Positions 30,662 through 40,637 of a DNA stretch of 64,000 nucleotides are shown here, piece after piece. The notes under the pieces were generated by a model that had not been told where the DNA came from, made no database searches, and saw only the letters and a program-made list of their open reading frames with translations. Source of the DNA: Arenimonas daejeonensis (GTDB lineage Bacteria > Pseudomonadota > Gammaproteobacteria > Xanthomonadales > Xanthomonadaceae); the NCBI RefSeq assembly GCF_007993735.1, contig NZ_CP042453.1, positions 2,232,001 to 2,296,000 of the forward strand, in the 5' to 3' direction. The stretch's first letter is position 1. Every line of letters starts with the position of its first letter. Made by a program: the position numbers and the translations under genes.

Positions 30662-30687
30662 CGGCGCAGCGATCGCCACAAACGAAA

Positions 30688-30714
30688 GGCCGGCGGAATC
30701 CGCCGGCTTTTTTT
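30688..30714 (+). terminator. Intrinsic terminator of the PhnD-like gene
   Basis: GCCGGCGG stem with a short AAT-centred loop, followed by seven T on the plus strand. Confidence 0.9.
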
Positions 30715-30738
30715 CATTGCGCGGACGGACGACGCCGG

Positions 30739-31639
30739 TCAGTCCGCCTCGAAATAGATGATGTCGCCGGTGTTGACGCCGAAGCTCTGGCCCAGGCTGA
30801 TGGTGCCGGCCTTGCGCAGGTGCAGCTCGTCGCGGTGCACCTTGATCTCGTCGTCGTCGCCGATGCGCACGTAGGTGCCATTGGTGGAGCGGTCGGCGAT
30901 CATGAAGTGGCCGCGCTTGTATTCGATCATGGCGTGGGTGCGGCTGACCCAGTCGGCCTCGATCATAAAGGTTGTTGCCCGGCTCGCGGCCCATGCTGAA
31001 GGGCTGCGAATGCGCGTCCAGTTCGACCTGCTGGGCGCGGTGGCGCAGCCTCAGCGTCGCCACTTCCTCGCCGCCGGCCTCGGTGCTGCGGATCGCGCTC
31101 TGCACCATGGTCATGCCGGAGGTGTCCTCCTGCCAGACCAGGTCCACGATCTCGATCGGCAGCAGCTTGCCGCTGACCCGGGCCTTGCCCAGGCTGCGCG
31201 CCTCGGGGATCTTGCCGCTCAGGCTGTCGTAGGTGGCGGCGGTGGTGACCACCTGCTCGCGCTTGGCCAGCGAGGCCATGCGCGCGGCGGTATTGACCGC
31301 ATCGCCATAGACGTCGCCGTCGTCCTCCTCGAGGGCATCGCCATGGTGAAGGCCGATGCGCACCGCCAGGCTGTCGCGCACGAATTCGATGTCGCGCCCC
31401 ATGCGCCGCTGCATGTCGCAGGCCGCCAGCACGCCGTTCAGCGCGCCCGGGAAGGTGCACATGATCTCGTCGCCGATGGTCTTGATGACGCGGCCGCCGT
31501 GTTGCTGGCAGATCTTGCTCAGGGCCCCGAGCACCGCCGCGATCAGGCGGCGGGCTTCCTGGTCGCCCTTGGTCTCGAACAGCCGCGTGCTGCCGCTGAC
31601 GTCGGCGAACAGGATGGTCTGGGGGCGCGACTGGCTCAT
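30739..31639 (-). CDS. Class III adenylate/guanylate cyclase with C-terminal FHA domain, one frame break
   Basis: Cyclase domain at about residues 5-180: metal-binding Asp in ILFADVSGSTRLFE, IKTIGDEIMCTF, GDAVNTAARMASLAKREQVV. A linker leads to an FHA domain (GREPGNNL, WVSRTHAMIEYKRG, DRSTNGTYV), which would bind phosphothreonine proteins. The halves are out of frame by one extra T in the TTT at about 30967; both match their families. About 300 residues, no membrane segment. Likely makes cyclic nucleotide in answer to kinase signalling; no kinase gene is nearby. Convergent with the PhnD-like gene. Confidence 0.85.
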
Positions 31640-31695
31640 GCGGGGAGTCTAGGCGATGGCGTCGGCAGCGTCATGCGTTGATTCCCCCAACGGTT

Positions 31696-33960
31696 TCAGG
31701 CCAGTTCCGCGGCCATCGCGACGATGTCCGCGTCCGCCGGAATATAAGGAACGCGGCGCCGGCCAGCGGCGTATAGGTGTCCTGGCCGACCACGCGGCGC
31801 AGCGGCTTGGCGCCGTGGCCGGCCTCGACCACCGCGGTGATGATGCCCTCGCCCACGCCGGCCGAACGCCGGCCCTCGTCCACCACCAGGATTCGGGCGC
31901 ATTCGCCGGCATGGCGGGCGATGGCGGCGTCGTTCAGCGGCTGCAGCCAGCGCAGGTCCACCACGCGCACCTTCCAGCCGTGTTTGCGCTCGATCTCGCG
32001 GGCCGCGCGCAGGCTCATCGGCACGCCGTTGCCGAAGCTGAAGATCACCAGGTCGCGGGCTTCCGGGCAGTACACGCGTTCCTCGCCCAGCACCATGGCC
32101 TGGTCGACCGGCGGGTAGCTGGTCAGCCACTGGCCGTCGCCGGCCTCGTAAAGGTCCTTGGCCATGTAGAGCGCGATCGGCTCGAGGTAGGCGCAGACGC
32201 GGCCGTCGACCTTGGCCAGGGCCATCATCGTGCGCAGCATGGTGGCGGCATCGTCGCCGCGGCTCGGGCAGCCAACCACCAGGCCCGGGATGTCGCGCAA
32301 CGCGGTGATCGAGTTGTCGTTGTGGAAATGGCCGCCGAACCCGCGCTGGTAACCCAGCGAGGCGATGCGCATCACCATCGGATTGCGGTACTGGCCGTTG
32401 CTGAAGAACTGCAGGCTGCAGGCTTCGCCGCGGATCTGGTCGCAGGCGTTGTGGAAATACGCCAGGTACTGGATCTCGGGCATGGGCAGCAGGCCCATGT
32501 TGGCGTAACCTGGGCCAGGCCCAGGATCATGGTTTCGTCCAGCAGGGTGTTGAACACGCGGGCGTTCTTGAACGCCTTGTGCAGGCCCTTGGTGACCGTG
32601 TACACGCCGCCCTTCTGCGCCACGTCCTCGCCGAACAACAAGGTCTCGGGATATTTGCAGAACAGGTCGTGCAGGGCCTGGTTGATCTGGATCGCCAGGT
32701 GCTTGGGCGGCTGGTTCTCGGGCAGTTTGGCCTCACTGCCGAACACGGCCAGGCGTTTGTCGGCGTAGTCGCTGCGGGCGGCTTCGGCGGCCACCCTGTC
32801 CGGCGTGTACGGCGCCAGCGGGCGCATCACCTCGGCCAGGTCGGTGAGCTTGGGCCTGCGGTCGGCCTCGTCGGCGGCGGCGAAGCAGCGCTGGCGCATG
32901 GCCTCGTACTTGGCCAGCAGCTCGTCCTTGCCCATCAGGCCCGACTGCAGTGCGATCTGCGCCGAACGCAGCAGCGGGTCGCTGGCCTCGACCGCCATCA
33001 GTTCCTCGAAGCTGCGCCATTCGATCTCGAAGTCGGTGCCGGCGTGGCCCATGATGCGCGTCGTGCGCAGGTGCAGGAAGGTCGGCCGGCGCGTGCGGCG
33101 GCAATGGTCCACTGCGGCCTGCACCTGGCCGTAACCTTCGGCGATGTCGAGGCCGTCGGCGTAGAAGTAGTCCAGGCCGTCGCGGTTGCGGAAGGCATTG
33201 GCGATCCAGCCGCCCGGCGTCTTCACCGAGATGCCGATGCCATTGTCCTCGCACACGTACAGCACAGGCGCCGGCAGCTTCTGGTAGGCGGTCCACTGCG
33301 CGGTGTTGAACGCGGTCTGGGCGCTGGCGTGGTTGCTGGAGGCGTCGCCGAACGAGCAGATCGCGATCGAATCATCGGGAATCGGCAGCGCATGGCCGAT
33401 GCGGCGCGCCTGTTCGATGGCGATGGCGGTGCCCAGGGCCTTGGGCAGGTGCGAAGCGATGGTGGACGTCTGCGGCAGCACCCAGAGCGGCTTGCTGCCC
33501 CAGACCTTGTGTCGGCCGCCGGAGATCGGGTCCTCGCTGCTGGCGGCGAAACTCAGCGCCGAATCCATCACCGGGTCCATGCCGGGCAGCTTGCGGAAAC
33601 GTTCGGCCATGAAACCGCCGGAGCGGTAGTGCAGGAAGGCCGGATCGGTATGGCGCGTCAGCCGCGCGACCATCGCATTGCCCTCGTGGCCCGAGGAACC
33701 GATGGTGTAGAACACCTTCTGCTGCACCCGCAGCACGCGCGCCATCAGGTCGAGGTGGCGCGACACCAGCTGCGATTCGAACAGATCGAGGAAGTCGGCG
33801 GCGGTGCAGGCACTGCCCTCGATCACCGCCTCGTGCGGCGCCGGGCGCGGTTCCGGACGGCCATTCCAGCCCTTCACGAACTCGACGAAGTTGTCGTCGC
33901 AGACCTTGGCGCGGTTGACGTCTTTCTGGCGGGCGGGAATCAGGGGGCGACGGCGGACAT
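31696..33960 (-). CDS. Fused alpha/beta E1 dehydrogenase (2-oxo acid dehydrogenase type), three frame breaks
   Basis: Thiamine-diphosphate enzyme with the E1 alpha-type half first and the beta-type half second, about 756 residues. TPP motif GDASSNHASAQTAFN in the alpha half; the beta half starts near HLAIQINQALHDLF and includes LLFGEDVAQKGGVY and LPMPEIQYLAYFHNA. Breaks: near 33938 (MSAVAPLIPARQKD start), 32510 (GLAQ-GYANMG) and 31745 (AAVPYIPADADIV). Oxidatively decarboxylates a 2-oxo acid, probably branched-chain-like; no E2 or E3 gene is adjacent. Start ATG 33960, 20 bp after the GST. Confidence 0.8.
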
Positions 33961-33979
33961 GGGATTCGGGTCTCGGGGA

Positions 33980-34584
33980 TCAATGGGTCTGCGGCACGAA
34001 ACGCGGCTGGGCCTCGGGACCCGCGCCAGCCAGGCGCGCAGCGCCGGATAGGCCGCCAGGTCGAAACCGCCGTCGGCGGCCGTGTGGGTGTAGGCGTAAA
34101 GCGCGATGTCGGCGACGGTGCAGCGGGTGCCGACGAACCAGTCGTGTTGCGACAGGTGCTGTTCCATCACCGCCAGCGCCTGGTGGCCGCGCTCGCGCAG
34201 GCGCGGCAGGTCGGCGCGGCGCGGGTGGTCTTCGGGCAACCAGCCGCTGATGAAACGCGCCACGGCGATGTAGGGTTCGTGGCTGTACTGCTCGAAGAAC
34301 AGCCACTGCAGCACCTGGGCATGGGCGAAGCCGTCCCTGGGCAGGAAAGGCGAACCCTCGGCCAGGAAACACAGGATGGCGTTCGACTCGGCCAGCCGGC
34401 GGCCGTCCTCGAGCTCGAGCAGCGGCACGCGGCCATTGGCGTTCTTGGCCAGGAACTCCGGCGTGCGGGTCTCGCCCGCGGCACTGTTGATCTCGACCCA
34501 GCGGCAAGGCTGGCCGAGGAACTCCAGCAGCAACTGCACCTTGTAGCAGTTGCCCGAGGCCTTCATGCCGTAAACGGTGACCAT
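33980..34584 (-). CDS. Glutathione S-transferase family protein, frame break near end
   Basis: Cytoplasmic thioredoxin-fold plus helical-domain protein. About 201 residues: MVTVYGMKASGNCYKVQLLLEFL at the N-terminus, NGRVPLLELEDG with the cis-Pro, ESNAILCFLAEGS, and TVADIALYAYTH in the C-terminal domain. Restoring one base near 34022 gives the tail EAQPRFVPQTH and a stop at 33980; the uncorrected frame runs on to 33940. Substrate unknown. Between gcdH and the E1 gene, all on one strand. Confidence 0.88.
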
Positions 34585-34623
34585 CCCTGCCCCTTCGGTC
34601 CGGCCGGGGCCGGACCGTCGCCA

Positions 34624-35786
34624 TCAGAACGCGTTGATGCCGGTGACTTCGCGGCCGATCACCAGCTGGTGCACGGTTTCTGTGCCTTCGTAGGTGATGA
34701 CCGACTCGAGGTTGAGCGCATGGCGGATCGGCGGGTGTTCGGTGGTGATGCCGGCGCCGCCGAGGATGTCGCGCGCCTCGCGGCTGATGTCCAGCGCCAT
34801 GCGGCAGTTGTTCCACTTGGCCAGCGAGACCTGCGAATGCTGCAGCGTGCCGGCGTCTTTCAGGCGGCCGAGCTGCAGCGACAGCAGCTGCGCCAGGGTG
34901 ATGCGGCGGGCCATGTCGGCGAGCTTGAGCTGCACCGCCTGGGTCGCGGCGATCGGACGGCCGAACAGGATGCGTTCCTTCGAATATTCCAGCGCCGAGG
35001 TGTAGCTGGCGATGGCGGCGCCGATCGGGCCCCAGGTGATGCCGTAACGCGCCTGGCTCAGGCAGCCCAGCGGACCCTTGAGGCCCTTGACGTTCGGCAG
35101 GCGCTGGCTGTCCGGCACGCGCACGGAATCGAAGAACAGCGCCGAGGTGACCGAGGCGCGCAGGCTCATCTTGCGGTGCACGTCCTGGGTGGCGAAGCCC
35201 GGCGTGCCCTTGGGGATGATGAAACCTGGATGCCCTCGTCGGTCTGCGCCCAGACGATGGCGATGTCGGCGACGCCGCCGTTGGTGATCCACATCTTGGC
35301 GCCGTTGATGACCCAGTCGCCGCCGTCCTTCTTGGCGACAGTCTTCATGTTGGCCGGGTCGGAACCGCCGTGCGGTTCGGTCAGGCCGAAGCAGCCGATG
35401 ATCTCGCCGCGTGCCATGCCCGGCAGGTACTGCAAACGCTGTTCTTCGCTGCCGTAGGCGTAGATCGGATACATGCACAGCGAGCTCTGCACCGAGACGA
35501 AGCTGCGGATGCCGGAATCGCCGCGCTCGAGTTCCTGGCAGATCAGGCCGTAGCTGACGGCGTTGAGGTTGGCGCAGCCGTACTTCTCGGGCAGCGACGA
35601 ACCGAGCAGGCCCATCGCCGCGATTTCGGGAATGAGCTCCTTCGGAAACCGGGCCTGGTCGAAGGCATCGCCGATGATCGGCAGCACGCGTTCGTCGGTG
35701 AAGCGCGCGACACTGTCCTGGATCATGCGCTCCTCTTCCGAGAGCAGCGAACGGATGTCGAACAGGTCGGTCGGATTCAGGGCCAT
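34624..35786 (-). CDS. gcdH: Glutaryl-CoA dehydrogenase (acyl-CoA dehydrogenase family), one frame break
   Basis: FAD enzyme converting glutaryl-CoA to crotonyl-CoA in lysine/tryptophan breakdown. GcdH-type motifs: IRSFVSVQSSLCMYPI, GCFGLTEPHGGSDP, KMWITNGGVADIAIVWA, KMSLRASVTSALF, and the catalytic-base region TYEGTETVHQLVIGR. One C is missing near 35225 (EGIP-GFIIPKG). About 387 residues from ATG 35786. Other lysine-degradation genes are not in the window, so substrate rests on family motifs. Confidence 0.86.
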
Positions 35787-35889
35787 GGGAGCGGGTCTGC
35801 GGTCGGCGGGGAAAGTCCGGCATTTTAGCCCCTCGGCGGCCGCGGGAGCACCCCACCCCAGCCCCAGCCCCGGACCCGTCCGGCAATGA

Positions 35890-35917
35890 GGAAGGGCCGG
35901 CTTTCGCCGGCCCTTCC
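35890..35917 (-). terminator. Hairpin after the glycine-zipper gene
   Basis: Perfect 12 bp stem (35890-35901 with 35906-35917), 4 base loop, 24 bp downstream of the stop at 35942. A T tract is weak, so termination efficiency is uncertain. Confidence 0.45.
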
Positions 35918-35941
35918 AGGGGTCACGCGTGAAGGCCGGGG

Positions 35942-36625
35942 TCAACCCTGCGGCGGCGTATCCTTGGCCGCCACGGCGATCACGCCGTTTTCGATCGGAA
36001 GGCGGTCGCCCGGATCCTCGTCCATCACCAGCGAACCGGTCTGGTCCTTGTAGCGCCAGGTGACGTCGTAACCGACCACCTTGTCACGCTCTCCCAGCAG
36101 GATCTGCGCGCCGGGCTTCTTGTCCACGCGCGTGGTCGAAACCTCGCCCTCGCTGCGGTACTGGACGTCGTAGCCGATCACTTCCTCGCGCGGCTCGGTG
36201 ACGGTGTGGCACTGCTGCTCGATCTCGGTGTACTTCTTGCCGCCCGTGTGGCGCTCGTCGATCTCGCGACCGGCGAAACCGCCGGCAACCGCGCCCGCTA
36301 CCGTCGCCACCTTCTTGCCGCTGCCGCCGCCTACCTGGCTGCCGAGCAGGCCACCGACGACCGCGCCGACCACGGCGCCATCCTTGTTGCCGAAACGTTC
36401 CGGCTCGCGTTTCTCGACCGCGACGTCCTCGCAGACCTGGCGCGAGCCGGTGCGCGTCTCGGTGACGGCGGTGGAGGAAAGAACGTCACCGTAGATGGGT
36501 TCCTTCTCGGTGATGGGAGTGGACGACACCACATCCGCATAGGGGGTGGAAAGGCTCTGGTAGGCGGCTATGGCGCCGCCACCGACCAACACGCCGGCCA
36601 GCACGGCCAATACTGTCTTGTTCAT
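35942..36625 (-). CDS. Glycine-zipper 2TM envelope protein (17 kDa surface antigen-like)
   Basis: 227 residues with an uncleaved-looking N-terminal hydrophobic segment (VLAVLAGVLVGGGAIAAY). Central glycine zippers AVVGAVVGGLLGSQVGGG and VAGAVAGGFAGREI, as in SlyB/Rickettsia 17 kDa antigen proteins, then a C-terminal part with paired motifs VIGYDVQYRSEG and VVGYDVTWRYKD. Probably in the envelope; function unknown. Single gene on the minus strand with its own promoter region 36626-36764. Confidence 0.75.
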   Translation of the reverse strand: MNKTVLAVLAGVLVGGGAIAAYQSLSTPYADVVSSTPITEKEPIYGDVLSSTAVTETRTGSRQVCEDVAVEKREPERFGNKDGAVVGAVVGGLLGSQVGGGSGKKVATVAGAVAGGFAGREIDERHTGGKKYTEIEQQCHTVTEPREEVIGYDVQYRSEGEVSTTRVDKKPGAQILLGERDKVVGYDVTWRYKDQTGSLVMDEDPGDRLPIENGVIAVAAKDTPPQG

Positions 36626-36764
36626 GATCTAGTCCTCTTTGTGGCGACGGGGTGGCCGTCATCGCGCTGGCAGCCTGTGCCAGTCCGCCTGAACGGAAGC
36701 CTAAGCCAAAGTCCGAAGCCGTCATGCTAATTTCACGTCAACGCCTGTCCCCCGGGAGTCCTCC

Positions 36765-37006
36765 ATGACGCACCCCTGACCGGCCCGCTGGTGGGCTTCG
36801 CCAGCCGGCTTCGTTTCCCCACACTTTTCAAGATCACGCTGATGCTGATGCTGATCAGCTGGCTTTGGCCCTTCGATCCGATCCCCTTCATCGACGAGAT
36901 CGTGACCGCCCTGGCCACGCTGGTGCTGGCCAGCTGGCGCGTGCCGGAGGCACCGCCCCCGCCACCGGCTGGCCAGGTCATTGATCGAGAATCGCGCCGC
37001 GAATGA
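36765..37006 (+). CDS. Small DUF6116-like protein, one frame break
   Basis: About 80 residues. From ATG 36765 (preceded by GGGAG) the frame gives MTHP and then a stop; restoring one base in the C4 run near 36775-36778 continues as LTGPLVGFASRLRFPTLFKI and on through a hydrophobic stretch LMLMLISWLWPFDPIPFIDE. Typical small xanthomonad inner-membrane protein of unknown function. Its TGA overlaps the tatD ATG (ATGA). Confidence 0.7.
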
Positions 37007-37767
37007 TCCTGCTCTATGACAGCCATTGCCATCTGGACGCGCCGGAGTTCGACCCCGACCGCGACCAGGTGCTCGCGCGTGCACGCGGCGCCGGTGTGGC
37101 TTGCCAGCTGGTGCCGGCCGTGGACCGGTCGGGCTGGGAGAAACTGCGCGATATCTGTGCCGCCGATCCCGGCCTGCGTCCGGCCTATGGTCTGCATCCG
37201 ATGTTCCTCGACCGGCACCAGCCCGGGCACCTGGACGAACTGGCGGACTGGCTGGTGCGTGAACGCCCTGCCGCGGTCGGCGAATGTGGCCTGGATTTTT
37301 TCGTCGAGGGGCTGGACCCGCAGGCACAGCGCGACTACTTCCACGGCCAGCTGGCGCTGGCGCGGGAACACGACCTGCCGGTGGTGCTGCATGCACGCCG
37401 TGCGGTTGACGAGGTGATCGCCGCGCTGCGCCGCACCGGCGGCCTGCGCGGCGTCGTGCACAGCTGGTCGGGCAGCGAGGAACAGGCGCGGCAACTGTTC
37501 GAGCTCGGTTTCCACCTCGGCATCGGCGGGCCGATAACCTTCGAGCGTGCCCAGCGACTGCGCCGGACCGTCGCGACCATGCCGATCGAACACCTTCTTC
37601 TTGAAACCGATGCCCCGGACCAGCCCGACGTCGCCCACCGCGGGCAGCGCAACGAGCCGGCCCGCATCGGCGAAGTCCTGCGCACCGTGGCGGCTCTGCG
37701 CGGCGTTGACCCGGGCGAGATCGCGGCGGCGACCACGGCCAATGCCATCCGCCTGTTCGGGCCCTGA
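37003..37767 (+). CDS. tatD: TatD family metal-dependent DNase/hydrolase
   Basis: TIM-barrel metallohydrolase of 254 residues. Metal ligands: DSHCHLDAPEF, GECGLDFF, VLHARRA, VHSWSGSEEQ and LLETDAPDQP. Ends with the conserved N-A-x-R-L-F as NAIRLFGP. Cytoplasmic. Coupled to the DUF6116-like gene upstream; convergent with tcdA, 19 bp apart. Confidence 0.92.
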   Translation: MILLYDSHCHLDAPEFDPDRDQVLARARGAGVACQLVPAVDRSGWEKLRDICAADPGLRPAYGLHPMFLDRHQPGHLDELADWLVRERPAAVGECGLDFFVEGLDPQAQRDYFHGQLALAREHDLPVVLHARRAVDEVIAALRRTGGLRGVVHSWSGSEEQARQLFELGFHLGIGGPITFERAQRLRRTVATMPIEHLLLETDAPDQPDVAHRGQRNEPARIGEVLRTVAALRGVDPGEIAAATTANAIRLFGP

Positions 37768-37786
37768 AGCCGGGCCGTCGGATGCT

Positions 37787-38576
37787 TCAGGCTCGTTTGA
37801 GCAGCAGTTCGATGGCCTTGCCGGCCATCGCGAATCCGAAAGCCCCCGTGACGTGGGTGGCAGCCCCCAGTCCTGCGCCGCAGTCGAGCTTGAGAGCGGC
37901 GTCGGCACCCAGCTTGGGCCGCACGCCACAGACCGTGCCGTCGCCCTGCGGGTACTTCACGTTCTCCAGCGAATACACCGCCGGCACGCCGAAATAGCGG
38001 TCCGGATTGCGCGGGAACCTGAAGGTCTGGCGCAGCTGCTTGCGGACCAGGGCCAGCAGCGCGTCCTGTTCGGTACGCGACAGATCGCGCACGCGCACCA
38101 GGGTCGGGTCGGTGCGGCCGCCGGCCGAACCGCAGACCACGATCGGCAACTTGCGGCGCCGGCACCAGGCGATCATCTCCAGCTTGCTGCGGAAGCTGTC
38201 GCAGGCATCCAGCACGACGTCGTGGCCGCGGTCGAGCAGTGATTCCAGGTTGGCCGGCAGCAGGAATTGCGGCACCACTTCGACCTCGATCCCAGGGTTG
38301 ATCGCCCGGCAGCGTTCGGCCAGCACCTCGCCCTTGCCACGGCCGTATTGGCCTTCCAGCGCATGCGACTGGCGGTTGGTGTTGCTGACGCAGACCTCGT
38401 CGGCATCGATCAGCACGAGCCGGCCGACGCCGCTGCGCGCGAGGGCTTCGACCGCCCAGGAACCCACGCCGCCCAGCCCGACCACGCAGGCCTGGGCCGC
38501 CCCAAAGGGATTTGGCCGCGCCGCGGCCATACAGCCGGTCGATGCCGGCGAAACGCGCTTGCTGTGCAGAAGTCAT
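37787..38576 (-). CDS. tcdA: tRNA threonylcarbamoyladenosine dehydratase TcdA, one frame break
   Basis: ATP-dependent enzyme cyclising t6A to ct6A at tRNA position 37; an E1-like fold. N-terminus MTSAQQARFAGIDRLYGRG from ATG 38576, nucleotide site VVGLGGVGSWAVEALARSG, then LIDADEVCVSNTNRQ and DACDSFRSK. Frame shifts near 38520, between LYGRGAA and AQACVVG. About 263 residues. The CsdAE partner genes are not visible here. Confidence 0.93.
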
Positions 38577-38688
38577 GCCGGCATTTTAGGCGCATGAACC
38601 GGTCCGCAACCGTGGGCCGCCTGGTCGGCACCGGTTCAGGCGCTCCCGCCTAGGGTCGGACCCGAAAGTCCACCCCTCGGAGCACGCC

Positions 38689-39147
38689 ATGAAGAGCCAA
38701 CTGCTGATCGCCGCCGCCCTGGCCACCACCCTTGCCGCCTGCGCAAGCCAGCCGCGTCCGTCGGGTTATGGCTACAACAGCGGTTACTCCCAGCCGCAGC
38801 GCTGCTACGACTGCGGCCAGATCGAACGCATCGAAACCGTCTATGGGGCCCGCAGCAACAGCCGCACCGGCGCGGTGCTGGGTGGCCTGGTGGGCGCGGT
38901 CGCCGCCCGTGAGATCCCCAAGCACGGCAGCCAGGGCAAGGAAAACACTGCCACCGTCGCGGGCGCAGTCGCGGGCGCGGTCGCCGGCAATGCCATCGAA
39001 AACAAGATGAACGAAGAGACCTACGACATCCATGTCCGCATGGACGATGGTCGCCGCCTCGTGATCAACCGCAACAGCCTGGGCAATGACATCCGCGTCG
39101 GCGCCTATGTGCGCGTGGACGGAACCCGCCTCACCCCGCTGCGCTGA
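38689..39147 (+). CDS. Glycine-zipper 2TM lipoprotein (SlyB-like)
   Basis: 152 residues. Lipoprotein signal with lipobox LAAC (Cys18). After a Tyr/Gln/Gly-rich stretch with YDCGQIERIETVYG, glycine zippers run through VLGGLVGAVAA and VAGAVAGAVAG; the C-terminal part holds IHVRMDDGRRLVI, as in SlyB. Probably outer-membrane anchored and stabilising the envelope. Own promoter region 38577-38688 and its own terminator. Confidence 0.82.
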   Translation: MKSQLLIAAALATTLAACASQPRPSGYGYNSGYSQPQRCYDCGQIERIETVYGARSNSRTGAVLGGLVGAVAAREIPKHGSQGKENTATVAGAVAGAVAGNAIENKMNEETYDIHVRMDDGRRLVINRNSLGNDIRVGAYVRVDGTRLTPLR

Positions 39148-39184
39148 TCCGGCAAGGCCCGGGCCCGGTCCGGGATCGCCCGGG

Positions 39185-39217
39185 AAAAACCGCCGTGATA
39201 TCGTCACGGCGGTTTTT
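39185..39217 (+). terminator. Bidirectional intrinsic terminator
   Basis: 14 bp stem (39185-39198 with 39204-39217), 5 base loop, A-run on the left and T-run on the right. Ends the SlyB-like gene; the next plus-strand gene starts at 39236. Confidence 0.88.
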
Positions 39218-39235
39218 TCCAGTCCGGAGTAGTGC

Positions 39236-39634
39236 ATGCGTTCGTTGATCCTGGTCCTGATCGGGCTGTTCGTCGGTTTCGCCGCCACCCTGATCGGCAT
39301 GAACGCCCTGCGCCAGGGCACGGCCTACCCCAATGGCGTCATGGCCGTGATGGGCGCCCAGATGAAGGGGCTTCAGTCCTCGCTCAAGCAGAACCGCTGC
39401 AGCGCCAGCGACCTGACGCCGCGCCTGCAGACCCTGCGTCGCCTGGGCAACGACCTGGAGCCGGCCTTCCTGCCGACCCAGGACGACGAACGTTTCGTCT
39501 CGCACGCCTCGCAGCTTCGCGCCGCGCTCGATGCCGCCCTGGCGGCGCCGCCGGCGGATTGCACGGCGGCCGGCGTGGTGGTGGACCGGATTGGCGGGGC
39601 CTGCCAGGACTGCCACCGCGACTTCAAGAACTGA
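39236..39634 (+). CDS. Membrane-anchored cytochrome c-like protein (C-terminal CxxCH)
   Basis: 132 residues: N-terminal membrane anchor (LILVLIGLFVGFAATLIGM), a helical region, and one haem-c motif CQDCH five residues from the end (GACQDCHRDFK). A four-helix domain with the haem motif at the very C-terminus is the layout of class II cytochromes c (cytochrome c'). No redox partner is adjacent. Its last bases overlap the convergent hydrolase by 11 bp. Confidence 0.72.
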   Translation: MRSLILVLIGLFVGFAATLIGMNALRQGTAYPNGVMAVMGAQMKGLQSSLKQNRCSASDLTPRLQTLRRLGNDLEPAFLPTQDDERFVSHASQLRAALDAALAAPPADCTAAGVVVDRIGGACQDCHRDFKN

Positions 39635-40457
39635 TCCGCATCCACGCGGCGATACGCGCCGCGACCGCGACCGGGTGGCGCATCCAGCGGAAGTGATCGG
39701 CCAAGGCGCCCAATTGCGCTTCGTCCATGTTCTCCACCGTGTGTACGCCAGGTCCCAGTTTCGCCAGCAGTTTGCGCAGCGAGGCTTCGGGGACCAGCCA
39801 GTCGCCCGTCAGGCGCAGGCCCAGCACCGGCCGGCCGAATCGGGACAGCACCTCATCCATCGGGCGTTCACCGCCGTAGGCAAGGTACCGGCCGCTGCGC
39901 ACGGTGGCGGCCCAGTCACGCATCACCTGCCCCGCCTCGCGGCCGGCAAAACCCAGGCGATGGCCCGGGTAATACCCGGCCAAGGCCGTCAGCACCGGCA
40001 GCACGTGCGCGAACAGGCCGACGCCGAAACGCTGCCGTCCGCGGAAAGTCGCCGCCTCCGGCACACCACTCGCCACCAACAACAGGCCATGGCAACGCTC
40101 CGGGTGCAACGCCGCCAGCATCGCCGCGAGCTGTCCGCCCAGGCTGTGGCCGCCGAAGCTCCATTGCACCTGCGGATCGAGCGCGGCCAACGCCGCCGGC
40201 AGGTCCTGGCGCAACAGTTCTGCATAACCCCAGTCCACGCCACGCCGGGCCCGCAACGAGCTGCTGCCCATGCCGCGCCATTCGTGCACCACGCAGGGAA
40301 CGCCGGCCGCGGCGAGGGTCTCGGCGAAGGCATCGTATTTCTGCGCCGGCACACCCAGCGCCGGAATCCAGAACAGGCCGCGTACCCCCTGCCCGTGGCG
40401 GCGCAGGCGGAAGCTGTGGCCATCGGCGGCGGCCACGGGAAGTTCGGTCGGGGTCAT
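39624..40457 (-). CDS. Alpha/beta-fold hydrolase
   Basis: 277 residues from ATG 40457. Nucleophile elbow GHSLGG near residue 100, N-terminal sheet with GLFWIPALGVPAQKYDAFAETLA, VVHEWRGMGSS, and a late Asp in LRLTGDWLVP and His in the DHFRWMRHP region. No signal peptide. Likely an esterase or peptidase-type cytoplasmic enzyme; substrate not predictable. Start chosen at MTPTELPV, because the upstream extension looks non-coding. Confidence 0.78.
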   Translation of the reverse strand: MTPTELPVAAADGHSFRLRRHGQGVRGLFWIPALGVPAQKYDAFAETLAAAGVPCVVHEWRGMGSSSLRARRGVDWGYAELLRQDLPAALAALDPQVQWSFGGHSLGGQLAAMLAALHPERCHGLLLVASGVPEAATFRGRQRFGVGLFAHVLPVLTALAGYYPGHRLGFAGREAGQVMRDWAATVRSGRYLAYGGERPMDEVLSRFGRPVLGLRLTGDWLVPEASLRKLLAKLGPGVHTVENMDEAQLGALADHFRWMRHPVAVAARIAAWMRISS

Positions 40458-40637
40458 CGTCACGCACCCGCTGGGACAGCCGCGAGCATAGCGGCTCGAC
40501 GGTGACGCCGGCATGGCGAATCACGCCAACTTTACGTGGAATGCACCCGCCATTGACGCGCCAGCGACACGGCCACGACGGCACGGCATGCAATGTAGCG
40601 TCGTGCCGGAGGGCACCCACCCATCGAAGGAATCGCC

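Noticed and set aside
28802..31639. 945-residue open frame on the minus strand
   Set aside because: Only its first ~220 residues are real (cyclase domain); beyond the frame break it is an antisense shadow of the PhnD-like and ygfZ genes in high-GC DNA.
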